NCBI RefSeq assembly: GCF_031432215.1 | Contig: NZ_JAVKGN010000001.1 | Span: 1,908,117 to 1,972,116, forward strand | Direction of reading: 5' to 3' | DNA length: 64,000 nt | DNA from: Halodesulfurarchaeum sp. HSR-GB | Lineage (GTDB): Archaea; Halobacteriota; Halobacteria; Halobacteriales; Halobacteriaceae | Part shown: positions 27,673 through 36,013 of the stretch, piece by piece | Layout: each line of letters begins with the position of its first letter | How positions within the stretch are numbered: the first letter of the stretch is position 1 | Notes under the pieces: model-generated | The model's input: only the letters and a program-made list of their open reading frames with translations | What the model was told of the DNA's origin: nothing | Databases searched by the model: none | Position numbers and translations under genes: made by a program

Positions 27673-27772
27673 GTTTTTGCGAGAGGCTGCGAAGCAGCCT
27701 CTCGGAAAAAGTGGGTGGCTCACGGGTCGTACCTCCCCGTTCGCCGTCGAGGTCTCACTGCGTTCGACCTCG
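27673..27772. repeat. Intergenic repeat element: two hairpins flanking a 27-base core shared with 63.9 kb
   Basis: The 349-base gap between argC and the tRNA contains a perfect 11-bp hairpin (27680-27690/27694-27704, loop GAA), extended by T5/A5 arms. Next comes a 27-base core at 27718-27744 (GCTCACGGGTCGT then CCTCCCCGTTCGC), then a 7-bp hairpin (27748-27754/27766-27772). The core recurs at 63887-63913 and 63950-63976 with one mismatch, again next to a hairpin. The rest of the gap (27477-27672) shows no gene. This looks like a dispersed non-coding repeat family. Confidence 0.6.
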
Positions 27773-27814
27773 CTATGCGAGGGAAGACCGCTCCGGGTCT
27801 TCTGCACTTTGCAG

Positions 27815-27898
27815 TGCGAGGGAAGGGATTTGAACCCTTGGACCTCTACAGGAGCGGATCTTGAGTCCGCCGCCGTTTCCGAGCTTGGCTACCCTCGC
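27815..27898 (-). tRNA. tRNA-Leu (anticodon CAA)
   Basis: The minus strand folds into a class II cloverleaf: acceptor GCGAGGG pairs with CCCTCGC (27816-27822 with 27892-27898), discriminator A, D arm containing AGCCAAGCTCGGAAACGGC, anticodon stem GCGGA/TCCGC with loop CTCAAGA (anticodon CAA at 27861-27863), a long variable arm, and T arm GGGTTCAAATCCC. The 3' CCA is not encoded, and no intron is seen. It reads UUG codons. Confidence 0.93.
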
Positions 27899-28036
27899 AC
27901 GCGACCGGTGGTTGGATATCGACCTGCATTAGGGTTGCGAAGGCACGCGGGGCAGGCACTCGGGAATTGCGAGGAAAAACCGGCGATATCCGCGGCGTTC
28001 CGAGGGCACACCTCTATATGGGCCCTTCATATCACC

Positions 28037-28525
28037 ATGGACGAGCACACCCGTGATCGGTCAGTTCGACCGCCTCCGGCCGGCTCGAATCCGCCAGGAT
28101 GGGTACCCGAGAAGGGACGGTGGCAGCACGACACGCTGCGGCAGGCCACAATACACGGGGTTCGACTCGTCAACGCCGGGGCCTACCACGAGGCCCACGA
28201 TTGTTTCGAAGACGAGTGGTTCAACTACGGAAACGGCACGCTGGAGAAGTCCTTCCTGCAGGGGATGACACAGGTCGCCGCGGGGGCCTACAAGTACGAC
28301 GGACTCGACAACGAGGCCGGCCTTCGCAAGCTTCTCGGCTCGGCGATGGGGTATCTCCAGGGCGTCCCGGCGAACTTCTACGGGGTTGACGTCGCACAAC
28401 TCCGCGAGGACGTTCAAGCCATCAGACGGGCACCGGCACGCGTCACGGAGCTTCGAATCGCGCTCGACGGAACCCACCCGACCGCCGGCGAGGAGGACCT
28501 GGGTTACGCCGCGTCACTTCCCTGA
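28037..28525 (+). CDS. DUF309 domain protein
   Basis: A 162-residue helical protein with the DUF309 signature: RLVNAGAYHEAHDCFEDEW near residues 43-61 and LEKSFLQGMTQVAAGAYKY. The HE.HD.FE motif places His, Glu and Asp on one helix, like a metal or small-ligand site, but no activity is established for the family. The start ATG has TCTATATG about 21 bases upstream. It is followed after 55 bases by the aspartoacylase-like gene on the same strand. Confidence 0.88.
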   Translation: MDEHTRDRSVRPPPAGSNPPGWVPEKGRWQHDTLRQATIHGVRLVNAGAYHEAHDCFEDEWFNYGNGTLEKSFLQGMTQVAAGAYKYDGLDNEAGLRKLLGSAMGYLQGVPANFYGVDVAQLREDVQAIRRAPARVTELRIALDGTHPTAGEEDLGYAASLP

Positions 28526-28580
28526 CCGGGGGGACCCGGAAGGCACGCCTTTTTGCGCCTGGGTCACCGAAGAGGGGATA

Positions 28581-29369
28581 ATGCGAATCGCCCAGCTGGG
28601 GACGGGCGAACCCGAACTCGTGATCGTCGGCGGCATCCACGGGGACGAACCCTGTGGGGTGCGGGCGGTCGAATGGCTGTTGGACGCACAGCCAACGGTT
28701 GCCCGTCCCGTCCGACTGATCGTCGCGAACGAACGGGCCATCGATGCCGGGGTCCGGTATGTCGACGCCGATCTGAACCGCTCGTTCGATTACGTCTCCA
28801 CGAAGACCGCCTACGAGGCGGGCCTGGCCGACCGCCTCCGGCGGGAGATCCAGGGCAAGACCGTCCTCTCGATCCACTCCACCCAATCGACCCACGATCC
28901 CTTCGCCATCGTCTCGGGGCTCTCGGACGGCGTCGAGCCGATCGTCTCCCGGCTCTCGGTCGAGGCCGTCGTCGACGCCGGTCCCCTCGAAGACGGACGG
29001 ATCTTCGATACGAGTTCGACCGTAATCGAAGTCGAAGCGGGCTACCAGGGCAGCGAGACGGCGACAGCAAACGCCAAACAGCTCGCCGAGGAGTTTCTCA
29101 TCGCGACCGGCGCGTTACCCGGAGAGCTGTCCGCGACCGAACGGCCGCTGTTCGAGATGGGCACGGCCATCCAGAAGCCCCCCGCTGAGGACTACGAGGT
29201 GTTCGTGAACAACTTCGCCCGGGTCGATCAGGGAGAGACGTTCGCCCGGGCCGACCAGCGACGACTGCAAGCTGACGAGGAGTTCTGGCCGGTCCTCCTC
29301 TCGGCGTACGGGTATCGCGACATCTTCGGGTATCGCGGCCGAAAACAGGGCTCGCTGTCGCCGGCCTAG
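28581..29369 (+). CDS. Succinylglutamate desuccinylase/aspartoacylase family zinc amidohydrolase
   Basis: A 262-residue M14-like zinc enzyme. Metal and catalytic motifs are GGIHGDEPCG (His and Glu ligands), YVDADLNRSF (substrate Arg) and SIHSTQS (third ligand His), with a general-base Glu in TVIEVEAG. The family hydrolyses N-acyl amino acids. The substrate is unknown, and the protein is shorter than classical AstE (about 320 residues). The stop overlaps the convergent UPF0179 gene by 4 bases in a CTAG. Confidence 0.88.
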   Translation: MRIAQLGTGEPELVIVGGIHGDEPCGVRAVEWLLDAQPTVARPVRLIVANERAIDAGVRYVDADLNRSFDYVSTKTAYEAGLADRLRREIQGKTVLSIHSTQSTHDPFAIVSGLSDGVEPIVSRLSVEAVVDAGPLEDGRIFDTSSTVIEVEAGYQGSETATANAKQLAEEFLIATGALPGELSATERPLFEMGTAIQKPPAEDYEVFVNNFARVDQGETFARADQRRLQADEEFWPVLLSAYGYRDIFGYRGRKQGSLSPA

Positions 29370-29812
29370 CGATTGGCCGGGGCGAGTTTCACGCGGGTGA
29401 GCGAGCGGTTCAGGTGACACACGTCGTGAGGCGGGTCGCCGAGGATCTCGACGATCCGGTACTCCGTGTCCATATCCGCACCGAGTGGCTCACAGAGCGG
29501 GTGACTCGGGCATTCGGTGTGGGGGCACGTCCCGGCGAGCGAGACTCGGCTTCCCGCGTAGGCCGCCTTCGAAGGGACGTTCGCCTCGACCGCGGTCGTC
29601 TCGACGTCGACCGCGACGACCCCCTCCTCGTGGACGGCACAGTCGAGTACCTCCCCGCCCTCGCGGACGTCCGTGACGGCGTATCGGGTTCCGGAATCGA
29701 GGTTGAGACACTGTTTGCGGTAGGGACATCCCTCACAGCCGGCTGCCTCGCCGCGATAGACGAACTCCGCACCCGTCTCGGCGATGTGGGTCCCGAGGAG
29801 GGTAAGGGACAT
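29366..29812 (-). CDS. UPF0179 family protein
   Basis: A 148-residue archaeal protein with many cysteines arranged as CEGCPYRKQC (residues 26-35), C58, then CPHTECPSHPLC (96-107) and C132. This could hold one or two iron-sulfur or zinc centres. The family is conserved across Archaea without an assigned function. It is divergent from the glutamine amidotransferase gene, with 68 bases between. Confidence 0.9.
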   Translation of the reverse strand: MSLTLLGTHIAETGAEFVYRGEAAGCEGCPYRKQCLNLDSGTRYAVTDVREGGEVLDCAVHEEGVVAVDVETTAVEANVPSKAAYAGSRVSLAGTCPHTECPSHPLCEPLGADMDTEYRIVEILGDPPHDVCHLNRSLTRVKLAPANR

Positions 29813-29880
29813 ACGCCGGGTTTCGCGACCCGAATGGTTAAACATCTCGCTGGGACCGAAACCGGCCGTCCGTGTGACGA

Positions 29881-30606
29881 ATGCACAATGCTATACGGGA
29901 CGACGAACTACTGTCCCCCGTGCTGGATATCGCCCTCATCGACGCGTCGATCGGGGAGACCCCGGCCCAGCGGAACTTCGAGCGGGTGACCGAAGCCACG
30001 CTGACGGGGTTCAAGGTCAGCGAGGGGGCCGAGCCACCAACGGTGACAGGCCCGGAGGCGGCATTCGATGCGGTGATCGTCACTGGCTCTCAGTGTTCGG
30101 TCTACGAGGACCGGCCGTGGATCCATCGCCTGACGGAGTGGGCACGGGAGGCCCACGCCGCGGGCGTTCCCCTGTTCGGCATCTGCTGGGGCCACCAGTT
30201 CCTCGCCCAGGCGCTTGGTGGCCGGATCGTCGCCATGGACGACTACGAACTGGGCTATCGGCCCATCACCCGGACTACGGAGAGCCGATTGCTGGACGGG
30301 GTTCCCGAGACCTTCGTCGCCTTCGAAACCCACTCGGATCGCGTCTACGAACTTCCCGAGGGCGCGACGCGCCTGGCCGAAAACGACGTGGGGATCCAGG
30401 CCTACCGCCTTGGACGGACCTACGGCGTACAGTTCCATCCGGAGTACGACATGGAGACGGCGAGGAGGGTAACCAGGGGGAAAGACCTCCCGGCAGAACG
30501 GATCGAGTCCGTCCTCGCCGAGATCACGCCGGAAACGTTCGAAAAAGCGCGTCCGGCAGCGCGGGTCTTCGAGAACTTCGAGGCGATCGTCGCCGACGCT
30601 GCCTGA
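29881..30606 (+). CDS. Class I glutamine amidotransferase-like protein
   Basis: A 241-residue triad glutamine amidotransferase, like the GMP-synthase-type stand-alone proteins. The nucleophile is the Cys of GICWGHQFLAQALGG, and the His/Glu pair is in YGVQFHPEYDME. No synthase domain is fused and no partner is next to it. Relatives hydrolyse gamma-glutamyl compounds or serve as ammonia donors. The substrate is not assigned. The stop directly abuts a convergent small gene. Confidence 0.9.
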   Translation: MHNAIRDDELLSPVLDIALIDASIGETPAQRNFERVTEATLTGFKVSEGAEPPTVTGPEAAFDAVIVTGSQCSVYEDRPWIHRLTEWAREAHAAGVPLFGICWGHQFLAQALGGRIVAMDDYELGYRPITRTTESRLLDGVPETFVAFETHSDRVYELPEGATRLAENDVGIQAYRLGRTYGVQFHPEYDMETARRVTRGKDLPAERIESVLAEITPETFEKARPAARVFENFEAIVADAA

Positions 30607-30873
30607 TTAGGTATCCCGTGTGACGATTACTTCCTGATCGCCGTCCGAGCCTTCGCTCATCGGGATCTCTATCTGGACGAACTCCTCGGTTTCCGTATCA
30701 CAGACCACGACAATGTCCTCGGAGGTGCAGAACATGTTGTAGTCCTCGATCGTGTATTTGGTCTGGGTTTCGAGGTCCGCGATGATCTCCTCGAACTCCG
30801 CGACGGTGAGCGTTCGCTCGCCCTCGGCGACGTCGATCAGCGTCTGAAGTGCGCCGTTGTTTGCTTCGGCCAT
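30607..30873 (-). CDS. Small acidic hypothetical protein
   Basis: An 88-residue strongly acidic, soluble protein (MAEANNGALQTLIDVAEGER). It has helical and beta-prone segments, a lone pair of spaced cysteines (about residues 49 and 58) and no recognised domain. The start at 30873 is the first ATG. The acidic composition supports a real haloarchaeal gene. It is transcribed away from the hydrogenase operon. Confidence 0.6.
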   Translation of the reverse strand: MAEANNGALQTLIDVAEGERTLTVAEFEEIIADLETQTKYTIEDYNMFCTSEDIVVVCDTETEEFVQIEIPMSEGSDGDQEVIVTRDT

Positions 30874-31215
30874 TGTGTCTCGTTTCGCTGTTGGGGCGTC
30901 ACGTAACTAAAGGTTGTTATCGGTATTGTGATTACTGTTCCAAATGGCGGGCCACCCCTGAACTGGCGGGATCGGCCGTCGCTGGAACATTTTGGCGTCG
31001 AGAATCGGGTATGTGTTGGGGATTTCATACAATACGACCACAAAATACCAACGGAAGAAAACGTTCATAATACAGCTAGAGATGCTTTCATGGGATTTGA
31101 TCGGATTTCAGAACACATGTAGCGACATCGGACATGTAGGCCTTCGCAACAGCTGAGAACCACGGTCTGTTGTTAATGAAATTCAACGTGTTGTGGTAAC
31201 TGTGGCCGAGTAACA
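30874..31215. promoter_or_regulatory. AT-richer intergenic region upstream of the hydrogenase operon, with repeated ACATGTAG
   Basis: This 342-base gap is clearly more AT-rich than its surroundings and holds no convincing gene. ACATGTAG occurs twice, at 31115-31122 and 31132-31139, 17 bases apart; ACATGT is itself palindromic. A GTTAATGAAATT stretch at 31172-31183 is the best TATA-like element for the hydrogenase start at 31216. The repeats are candidates for a regulator binding site controlling hydrogenase expression. Confidence 0.35.
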
Positions 31216-32325
31216 ATGACAACCCGTCGCAACTTCCTCCGGCTCGTCGGCTCAACGGCGGCCGGGGGAGTCATCTCACAGTACGGGACGGAGATCGCCC
31301 GCGCCTTCGAGCAGGTCGCGGAGGGAGACATGGAGGTCGTCTGGTTCCAGGGCCAGTCGTGTACTGGCTGTACGATCTCGACGCTGCAGGCCCAGTATCC
31401 GACCCTCGAGGAGGCGCTGAACGAGTTCAGACTCGAAGTAACCTTCCACCCGACGATCATGCCCGAGGCGGGGGAGGCTGCCATCGAGTCGATGAGCATG
31501 TCACCGGACATCCTCATCGTCGAGGGGTCGATTCCGACCGACATCCCCGAGGCGGCGACGATCGGTGGGCGGACGGCCGAAGACTGGGTGACCGACCTCG
31601 CCCCACAGTCGGATATCATCGTGAGCGTTGGCAACTGTGCAGCCTTCGGGGGGTGGCCGGCTGCCGAGAACAAGAAACGACTCTACGACCTCGGGGAGAA
31701 CGTCACGGGCGCGAAGGGACTCCAGTTCGAGAAACGAAAGAAGGGGGGTGTACTCGGCGCGGACTTTACCGGCGGGGCCGGCCTCCCCGTCGTCAACCTG
31801 GGTGGCTGTCCGCCGAACCCCGATTACGTATTGTTGACCCTCGCGACGGTCCTGAACGGACACGTCCCCGAACTCGACGAGTACAACCGGCCGCTCCCGT
31901 TCTACGAGCCGCTGGTGCACGACAACTGCATGCACCGGGGCTACTTCGACCGAGGAGAGTTCGCGGACAAACCGGGCGGCGAGGGCTGCCTGTTGAAACA
32001 GGGCTGTAAAGGCCCGTACACCCACTGCGACGACCAGACGAGACTCTGGAACGACGGCACGAGCGTCTGTCTAAACGTCAGTGCCCCCTGTATCGGCTGC
32101 ATGGAGCCCGGGTTCTGGGATCGGTTCTCCCCGTTCCAGCAGGAGATGGAAGGGAGCCCCGTCCTGGGCAACGTCAGCGCCACGCAGGCCGGGGCGGTCG
32201 GCGTCGCCGCGGCCGCCGCTGGAATTGGTGCCCACCTCGGCCGTCGAGCGATGGGCTACGGGAAGTTCGAATCGGCCGAGAAAGCCGACGCGGAGACCAA
32301 AGCGGCCGAGGAGGACACGGAGTAA
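31216..32325 (+). CDS. hyaA: [NiFe] hydrogenase small subunit, Tat-exported
   Basis: A 369-residue electron-transfer subunit of a group 1 uptake hydrogenase. A twin-arginine signal (TRRNFLRLVGST) exports the folded dimer. The proximal cluster ligands start at SCTGCT (Cys49, Cys52), with GNCAAFGG and GGCPPNP following; the distal cluster has HDNCMH and the medial cluster runs through GCLLKQGCKGPYTHC to PCIGCMEPGFWD. The extra cysteines of O2-tolerant enzymes at the proximal site are not seen. A C-terminal Ala/Gly-rich helix (about 320-340) should anchor it to the membrane, where it meets the cytochrome b. It is the first gene of a 14-gene operon. Confidence 0.95.
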   Translation: MTTRRNFLRLVGSTAAGGVISQYGTEIARAFEQVAEGDMEVVWFQGQSCTGCTISTLQAQYPTLEEALNEFRLEVTFHPTIMPEAGEAAIESMSMSPDILIVEGSIPTDIPEAATIGGRTAEDWVTDLAPQSDIIVSVGNCAAFGGWPAAENKKRLYDLGENVTGAKGLQFEKRKKGGVLGADFTGGAGLPVVNLGGCPPNPDYVLLTLATVLNGHVPELDEYNRPLPFYEPLVHDNCMHRGYFDRGEFADKPGGEGCLLKQGCKGPYTHCDDQTRLWNDGTSVCLNVSAPCIGCMEPGFWDRFSPFQQEMEGSPVLGNVSATQAGAVGVAAAAAGIGAHLGRRAMGYGKFESAEKADAETKAAEEDTE

Positions 32326-32329
32326 TACC

Positions 32330-33877
32330 ATGCCAGAGATCGACATCGACCCGACGACACGCATCGAAGGCCATCACGGCATCACCCTGCAGGTCGACGC
32401 TGACGGGACCGTAACCGAGGCCAAAAGCAAGATGGAGATGTTCCGTGGGGCGGAGATCGTCACGCTGGGTCGACCGCCCTCGGATGCCCCCCAGATCACC
32501 GGCATGGTCTGTGGGGTCTGTTTCCTCTGTCACCGCTTTTGCTCCTCGAAGGCGGCCGAGGACGCCGCGATGAACGCCGATAACGTGGACTTCGGCGGCC
32601 CACCGGCAAACGCCGTTCGCCTCCGGGACACCGTCGAGGGCATCTTCTACCTCTGGAACCACGCCGTCCACCTCTTCGCCCTGGTGGGGCCCGATTACAG
32701 CGACGCCGTCGCGGGGACCGGCTTCGACCGACTCGACCCCCTCGAAGGCGACGGGTACATGGCCGCGATGGCGAACCAGCGGAAGGTCATGAAGGCCCTC
32801 GCGGAGTTCGGCGGTCGGGCCCCCCACCCGGTCGCCTACGTTCCCGGCGGGTTAGCGACCCGGCCCGACGTCTCGACGATCCAGGCCGTGAAATCCCGGG
32901 TTCAGGAGGTCTCGAACTGGCTCGGGGCGACCGAAAACGTCCCTCAAGTGATCGAGAACGTACAGAACGGGGAGTTCGATCCCGCGCTGGGAGAAGGCCT
33001 CCACGACATCGTTTCGATCATCCTCGCGGCCGCGGAGGCCGGCGCGGCGGACATCGGTCAGGGCCCGGATCGGTTCTACAGCAACGGCATGTTCGAGGAC
33101 CCCGAGTCCGGCGAACTCTTCCTCAAGCGGGGTGTGTACCGGAACGGATCCGCCGAGGAACTGACGAAACAGGAGATCATCGACGGCATCACCGAAGACA
33201 CCGAGTATTCCTGGTACACCGACGACTCCGGCGGTGCGCCCACCGAAGCCAAGCCGCCCGAACCGGCCCCCGAGAAGGACCAGGCTTACTCGTGGGGGAA
33301 AGCGCCTCGATTCGATGGGCAGTCCATGGAGGTCGGCCCGCTCGCTCGCATGGTCATCACGGGGCTGGACCCCTTCGACTTGCGAGGGACCCTCGGCGGG
33401 GGCGCAGCCGAGAGCAACACCCTCAACCGCCTGATCGCCCGGGCCCAGGAAGCCCTGGTCGTCAGAGACCAGGTTATGGGCTGGCTCGACGCCATCGACC
33501 CAAGCGAGCCGTTCATGGCTGATGACTGGTCCGATGATTTCACCGGGAAGGGCGTCGGACTGATGGAGGCCTCACGCGGGGCGCTCTCTCACTACATGGA
33601 CATCGAGAACGGCGAAATCGAGCGCTACCAGATCATTACCCCGACGATCTGGAATCTCGGCCCGCGAGACGGCTCGGGCCAGCCGAGTCCGCTGGAAGAG
33701 GGAGTTGTCGGCGACGTGGTCTCGGACGTCGAGAACCCACTGACCGTCCTGCGGACGATCCGCTCGATGGACCCCTGTCTGGCCTGTTCGGTCCATGTCC
33801 AGAGCCCGGAGAACGCCTCCAAAACCGAAGTCGAACCAGTCACGCCGTCGATCGGAGGTGGGGGCTGTGACATCTGA
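32330..33877 (+). CDS. hyaB: [NiFe] hydrogenase large subunit, catalytic
   Basis: A 515-residue subunit carrying the NiFe(CN)2CO site. Nickel/iron ligands are CGVC (Cys61, Cys64) and DPCLACSVH (Cys483, Cys486). The N-terminal DPTTRIEGH motif is present. In the first Cys motif the usual Arg (R-I/V-C-G-x-C) is Met59, and an extra Cys67 precedes His68. A 26-residue tail follows His489 and would be cut off by the maturation protease after nickel insertion. At 515 residues it is shorter than the usual 560-600. It is four bases from the small subunit, which carries the export signal for both. Confidence 0.95.
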   Translation: MPEIDIDPTTRIEGHHGITLQVDADGTVTEAKSKMEMFRGAEIVTLGRPPSDAPQITGMVCGVCFLCHRFCSSKAAEDAAMNADNVDFGGPPANAVRLRDTVEGIFYLWNHAVHLFALVGPDYSDAVAGTGFDRLDPLEGDGYMAAMANQRKVMKALAEFGGRAPHPVAYVPGGLATRPDVSTIQAVKSRVQEVSNWLGATENVPQVIENVQNGEFDPALGEGLHDIVSIILAAAEAGAADIGQGPDRFYSNGMFEDPESGELFLKRGVYRNGSAEELTKQEIIDGITEDTEYSWYTDDSGGAPTEAKPPEPAPEKDQAYSWGKAPRFDGQSMEVGPLARMVITGLDPFDLRGTLGGGAAESNTLNRLIARAQEALVVRDQVMGWLDAIDPSEPFMADDWSDDFTGKGVGLMEASRGALSHYMDIENGEIERYQIITPTIWNLGPRDGSGQPSPLEEGVVGDVVSDVENPLTVLRTIRSMDPCLACSVHVQSPENASKTEVEPVTPSIGGGGCDI

Positions 33878-34862
33878 GAAGCGGACGGACGGCGGGACCA
33901 CGAGAGACCGGGCCCACCGATCGCCAGCCAGTGAGCGGTGGCTCGGGCGGCTGTGGCTCACGGTCGCCGACCGCTACGAGCGATACCGATACCTGGACGA
34001 GGCCGACAAGGAGTCCCTCAACTGGCATAGCTGGGGAACGATCGTCACTCACTGGTCGCTTGTCGTGCTGATGACCCTCGTCACACTTACGGGCCTCTCG
34101 AAGTGGCTCGGCGTCTATGGCCCACTCGACATCGGGATCTGGGGCGGGTACAACCCGGCCTTCCTGGTTCATGTCTGGTCCGGGGTCCTGCTCGCAGTCG
34201 TGGCGTTCCTCCTGTACCCCTTCTACTCGATTTACGTCGACGGAAAGTCGGTCCTGCTCACCCGCAAGCAACTCCAGGAGCAGATCGTGATCGCACTCGC
34301 CTTTCTCGGCCTCGCGAGTTACATCCCGGGTTACAAGAAGGCCCGGCGGTCCTACGACGCCGAGAACGAGGAGTGGATCGGACACCATCCGACTCAGACG
34401 GCCTTCTGGTATGCGACCTGGCTGTTCGTCGGCATCCTCACGCTTACCGGCTTTGCACTCTGGGCGGCCCTCGCCAGCGATCCGGCCTGGTGGATCGCGG
34501 CGCTGGGCTTCATGGAGAGCTGGTTCGCCTTCGAGACGATCCTCCGGATTCACCTGGTCTCGACGGCGATCATCGTCGCGTCGGTAGCCATGCACGCCTA
34601 CTTCCCGTTGATGCCGAGCAACCACGATCTCCTGTTCTCGATGATTCACGGACGGCTCGACGGCTGGCGTGTGACAGCCGAGAACCGACCAGAGCGACAG
34701 GGGGCTGCCCGTTCGAAGGACACACTCCTCGGACCGCTGTCCGGTCTCGCGCGGTTGTTCGGAACGGAACCGGACATTCAGGACTCGCTTGCCGGGCCCG
34801 AAACGGAAACCCCGACCGAGAAGTCGACTGCCGAGACCGACACCACGGAGGAGCGATCCTGA
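33867..34862 (+). CDS. Cytochrome b membrane subunit of hydrogenase
   Basis: A 331-residue integral membrane di-heme cytochrome b of the HyaC/NarI-like type. It has four membrane helices at about 58-78, 97-119, 178-200 and 227-247. Candidate heme ligands are His62 (THWSL), His102 (LVHVW), His229 (RIHLV) and His243 (AMHAYF). It would pass electrons from the small subunit to quinone. The GTG start at 33867 overlaps the large-subunit gene by 11 bases and is fixed by GGAGGTG six bases upstream. The acidic tail is Thr/Glu-rich. Confidence 0.9.
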   Translation: MTSEKRTDGGTTRDRAHRSPASERWLGRLWLTVADRYERYRYLDEADKESLNWHSWGTIVTHWSLVVLMTLVTLTGLSKWLGVYGPLDIGIWGGYNPAFLVHVWSGVLLAVVAFLLYPFYSIYVDGKSVLLTRKQLQEQIVIALAFLGLASYIPGYKKARRSYDAENEEWIGHHPTQTAFWYATWLFVGILTLTGFALWAALASDPAWWIAALGFMESWFAFETILRIHLVSTAIIVASVAMHAYFPLMPSNHDLLFSMIHGRLDGWRVTAENRPERQGAARSKDTLLGPLSGLARLFGTEPDIQDSLAGPETETPTEKSTAETDTTEERS

Positions 34863-34863
34863 C

Positions 34864-35427
34864 ATGCCAGGGGCAGGAGACCTCGAACCGGACCGAAGCG
34901 ACCGAACGGCGATCGCACAGGGGGATGGGGAAGCCACCTCGGTGGCCGTCATCGCAGTCGGCAACCCGATCATGGGGGACGACGGGGTCGGTGCGCGGGT
35001 CCTCGAACGGCTCGAAGCCGGCCCGGAAGGCGACAGACCCGACCTCACGCTCGCCAACGCCGCGACGACCGCCTTTTTCGCACTCGAAGCCATGAGCGGC
35101 TGCGACCGGGCGATCGTTCTCGATGCGATCGCGACCGGAGCCTCGCCCGGGACCGTCCACCAGTACCAGTACGTGGACGGAGCCTTCGCCGGGGAGATCC
35201 CCGAGATGACGATGCACGATTTCTCCTTCGCCGAGGCACTCCAGGCGGGCCGGGAGGCGTATGATCTCCCCGGGGAGGTGCTCATCCTCGGCGTCGAACC
35301 GGAGCGCGTCGAGATGTCGATGTCATTGAGCGAGCCGATCGAGCAGGCCCTGCCGAGACTGGTGGCTCGCGTCCGCGAGGAACTGCCCGACCGCCCGAAC
35401 CATCCACCCCAGGCAGACAAAGCATGA
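34864..35427 (+). CDS. Hydrogenase maturation endopeptidase
   Basis: A 187-residue HyaD/HybD-type protease that cleaves the large-subunit tail once nickel is inserted. The nickel-sensing acidic residues lie in GNPIMGDDGVG and VLDAIATG, and the His in MHDFSFAEAL. An N-terminal acidic extension of about 25 residues is unusual for the family. It follows the cytochrome gene by one base and overlaps the small zinc-finger gene by 4. Confidence 0.92.
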   Translation: MPGAGDLEPDRSDRTAIAQGDGEATSVAVIAVGNPIMGDDGVGARVLERLEAGPEGDRPDLTLANAATTAFFALEAMSGCDRAIVLDAIATGASPGTVHQYQYVDGAFAGEIPEMTMHDFSFAEALQAGREAYDLPGEVLILGVEPERVEMSMSLSEPIEQALPRLVARVREELPDRPNHPPQADKA

Positions 35428-35627
35428 CAAGTAGCTGGTACTGCACCGACTGTTCGACCCGTATCGACTCAGAAGCGATCGCCGAACACGAACGGCAGGG
35501 CCATCACGTGAGAGGGGCCATCCGCCCGGATCGGCTGCTCGGGAACGACCCCTGGAACCTGCACGTCGAGGTGGACGGCGAACTCGACGGGACCCAGCCC
35601 GTCGCCGACGAGGGAGGTGAAAACTGA
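35424..35627 (+). CDS. Small C2H2 zinc-finger-like protein in the hydrogenase operon
   Basis: A 67-residue protein with CTDC (Cys7, Cys10) followed by His22 and His27/28 in AEHERQGHHVRG, a C-x2-C-x11-H-x4/5-H pattern. The rest is acidic and unstructured-looking. It overlaps the protease by 4 bases (ATGA) and hypC by one base, so it is made with the maturation proteins. It may be an accessory factor, for example a metal or RNA-binding partner. No family name is recognised. Confidence 0.7.
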   Translation: MTSSWYCTDCSTRIDSEAIAEHERQGHHVRGAIRPDRLLGNDPWNLHVEVDGELDGTQPVADEGGEN

Positions 35628-36013
35628 TGTGTCTCGGTATCCCAGGCGAGATCCTGGAGATCGACGGGCAGGTCGCCCAGGCGGAGTTCTGGAACGTCGA
35701 GAAGAGCGTTCGGCTGGACATCGTGGGCGAGGAAGTATCCGTCGGGGACTACGTGCTGAACCACGCCGGCTTCGCGATCAGAAAGATCCCCGACGACGAG
35801 GTGGCAGAGACGATGGCGCTCTACGAGTCGTTTTTGAGCGGCGACGAAGCCGACGCCCTCGAAGAGATCGGCGCGACTGACGCCACACTCGAGTTCGGCG
35901 ACCGGCCAGCAGCGAGGACCGGGGAAAAACCGGTCGCCTCGACCGACCGGGTTCCCCGCGGGCCTGGCGACGCTCGAACCGATCCCGAAGCGGATTCCGA
36001 GGACGATGTCTGA
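35627..36013 (+). CDS. hypC: Hydrogenase maturation chaperone HypC
   Basis: A 128-residue HypC/HybG protein that carries the Fe(CN)2CO unit with HypD and passes it to the large subunit. It begins MCLGIPG, with the essential Cys2. The core of about 80 residues has VGDYVLNHAGFAIRKI. A roughly 45-residue acidic C-terminal extension is longer than normal. It overlaps hypD by 8 bases. Confidence 0.94.
   Translation: MCLGIPGEILEIDGQVAQAEFWNVEKSVRLDIVGEEVSVGDYVLNHAGFAIRKIPDDEVAETMALYESFLSGDEADALEEIGATDATLEFGDRPAARTGEKPVASTDRVPRGPGDARTDPEADSEDDV

Noticed and set aside
30928..31122. 64-codon plus-strand frame in the gap before the hydrogenase operon
   Set aside because: No domain, no promoter in place, composition unlike neighbours; the gap is better read as regulatory.
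33840..35420. 526-codon minus-strand frame across the cytochrome b and protease genes
   Set aside because: Composition is Arg/Ser-rich and unlike haloarchaeal proteins; it opposes overlapping operon genes with clear motifs.
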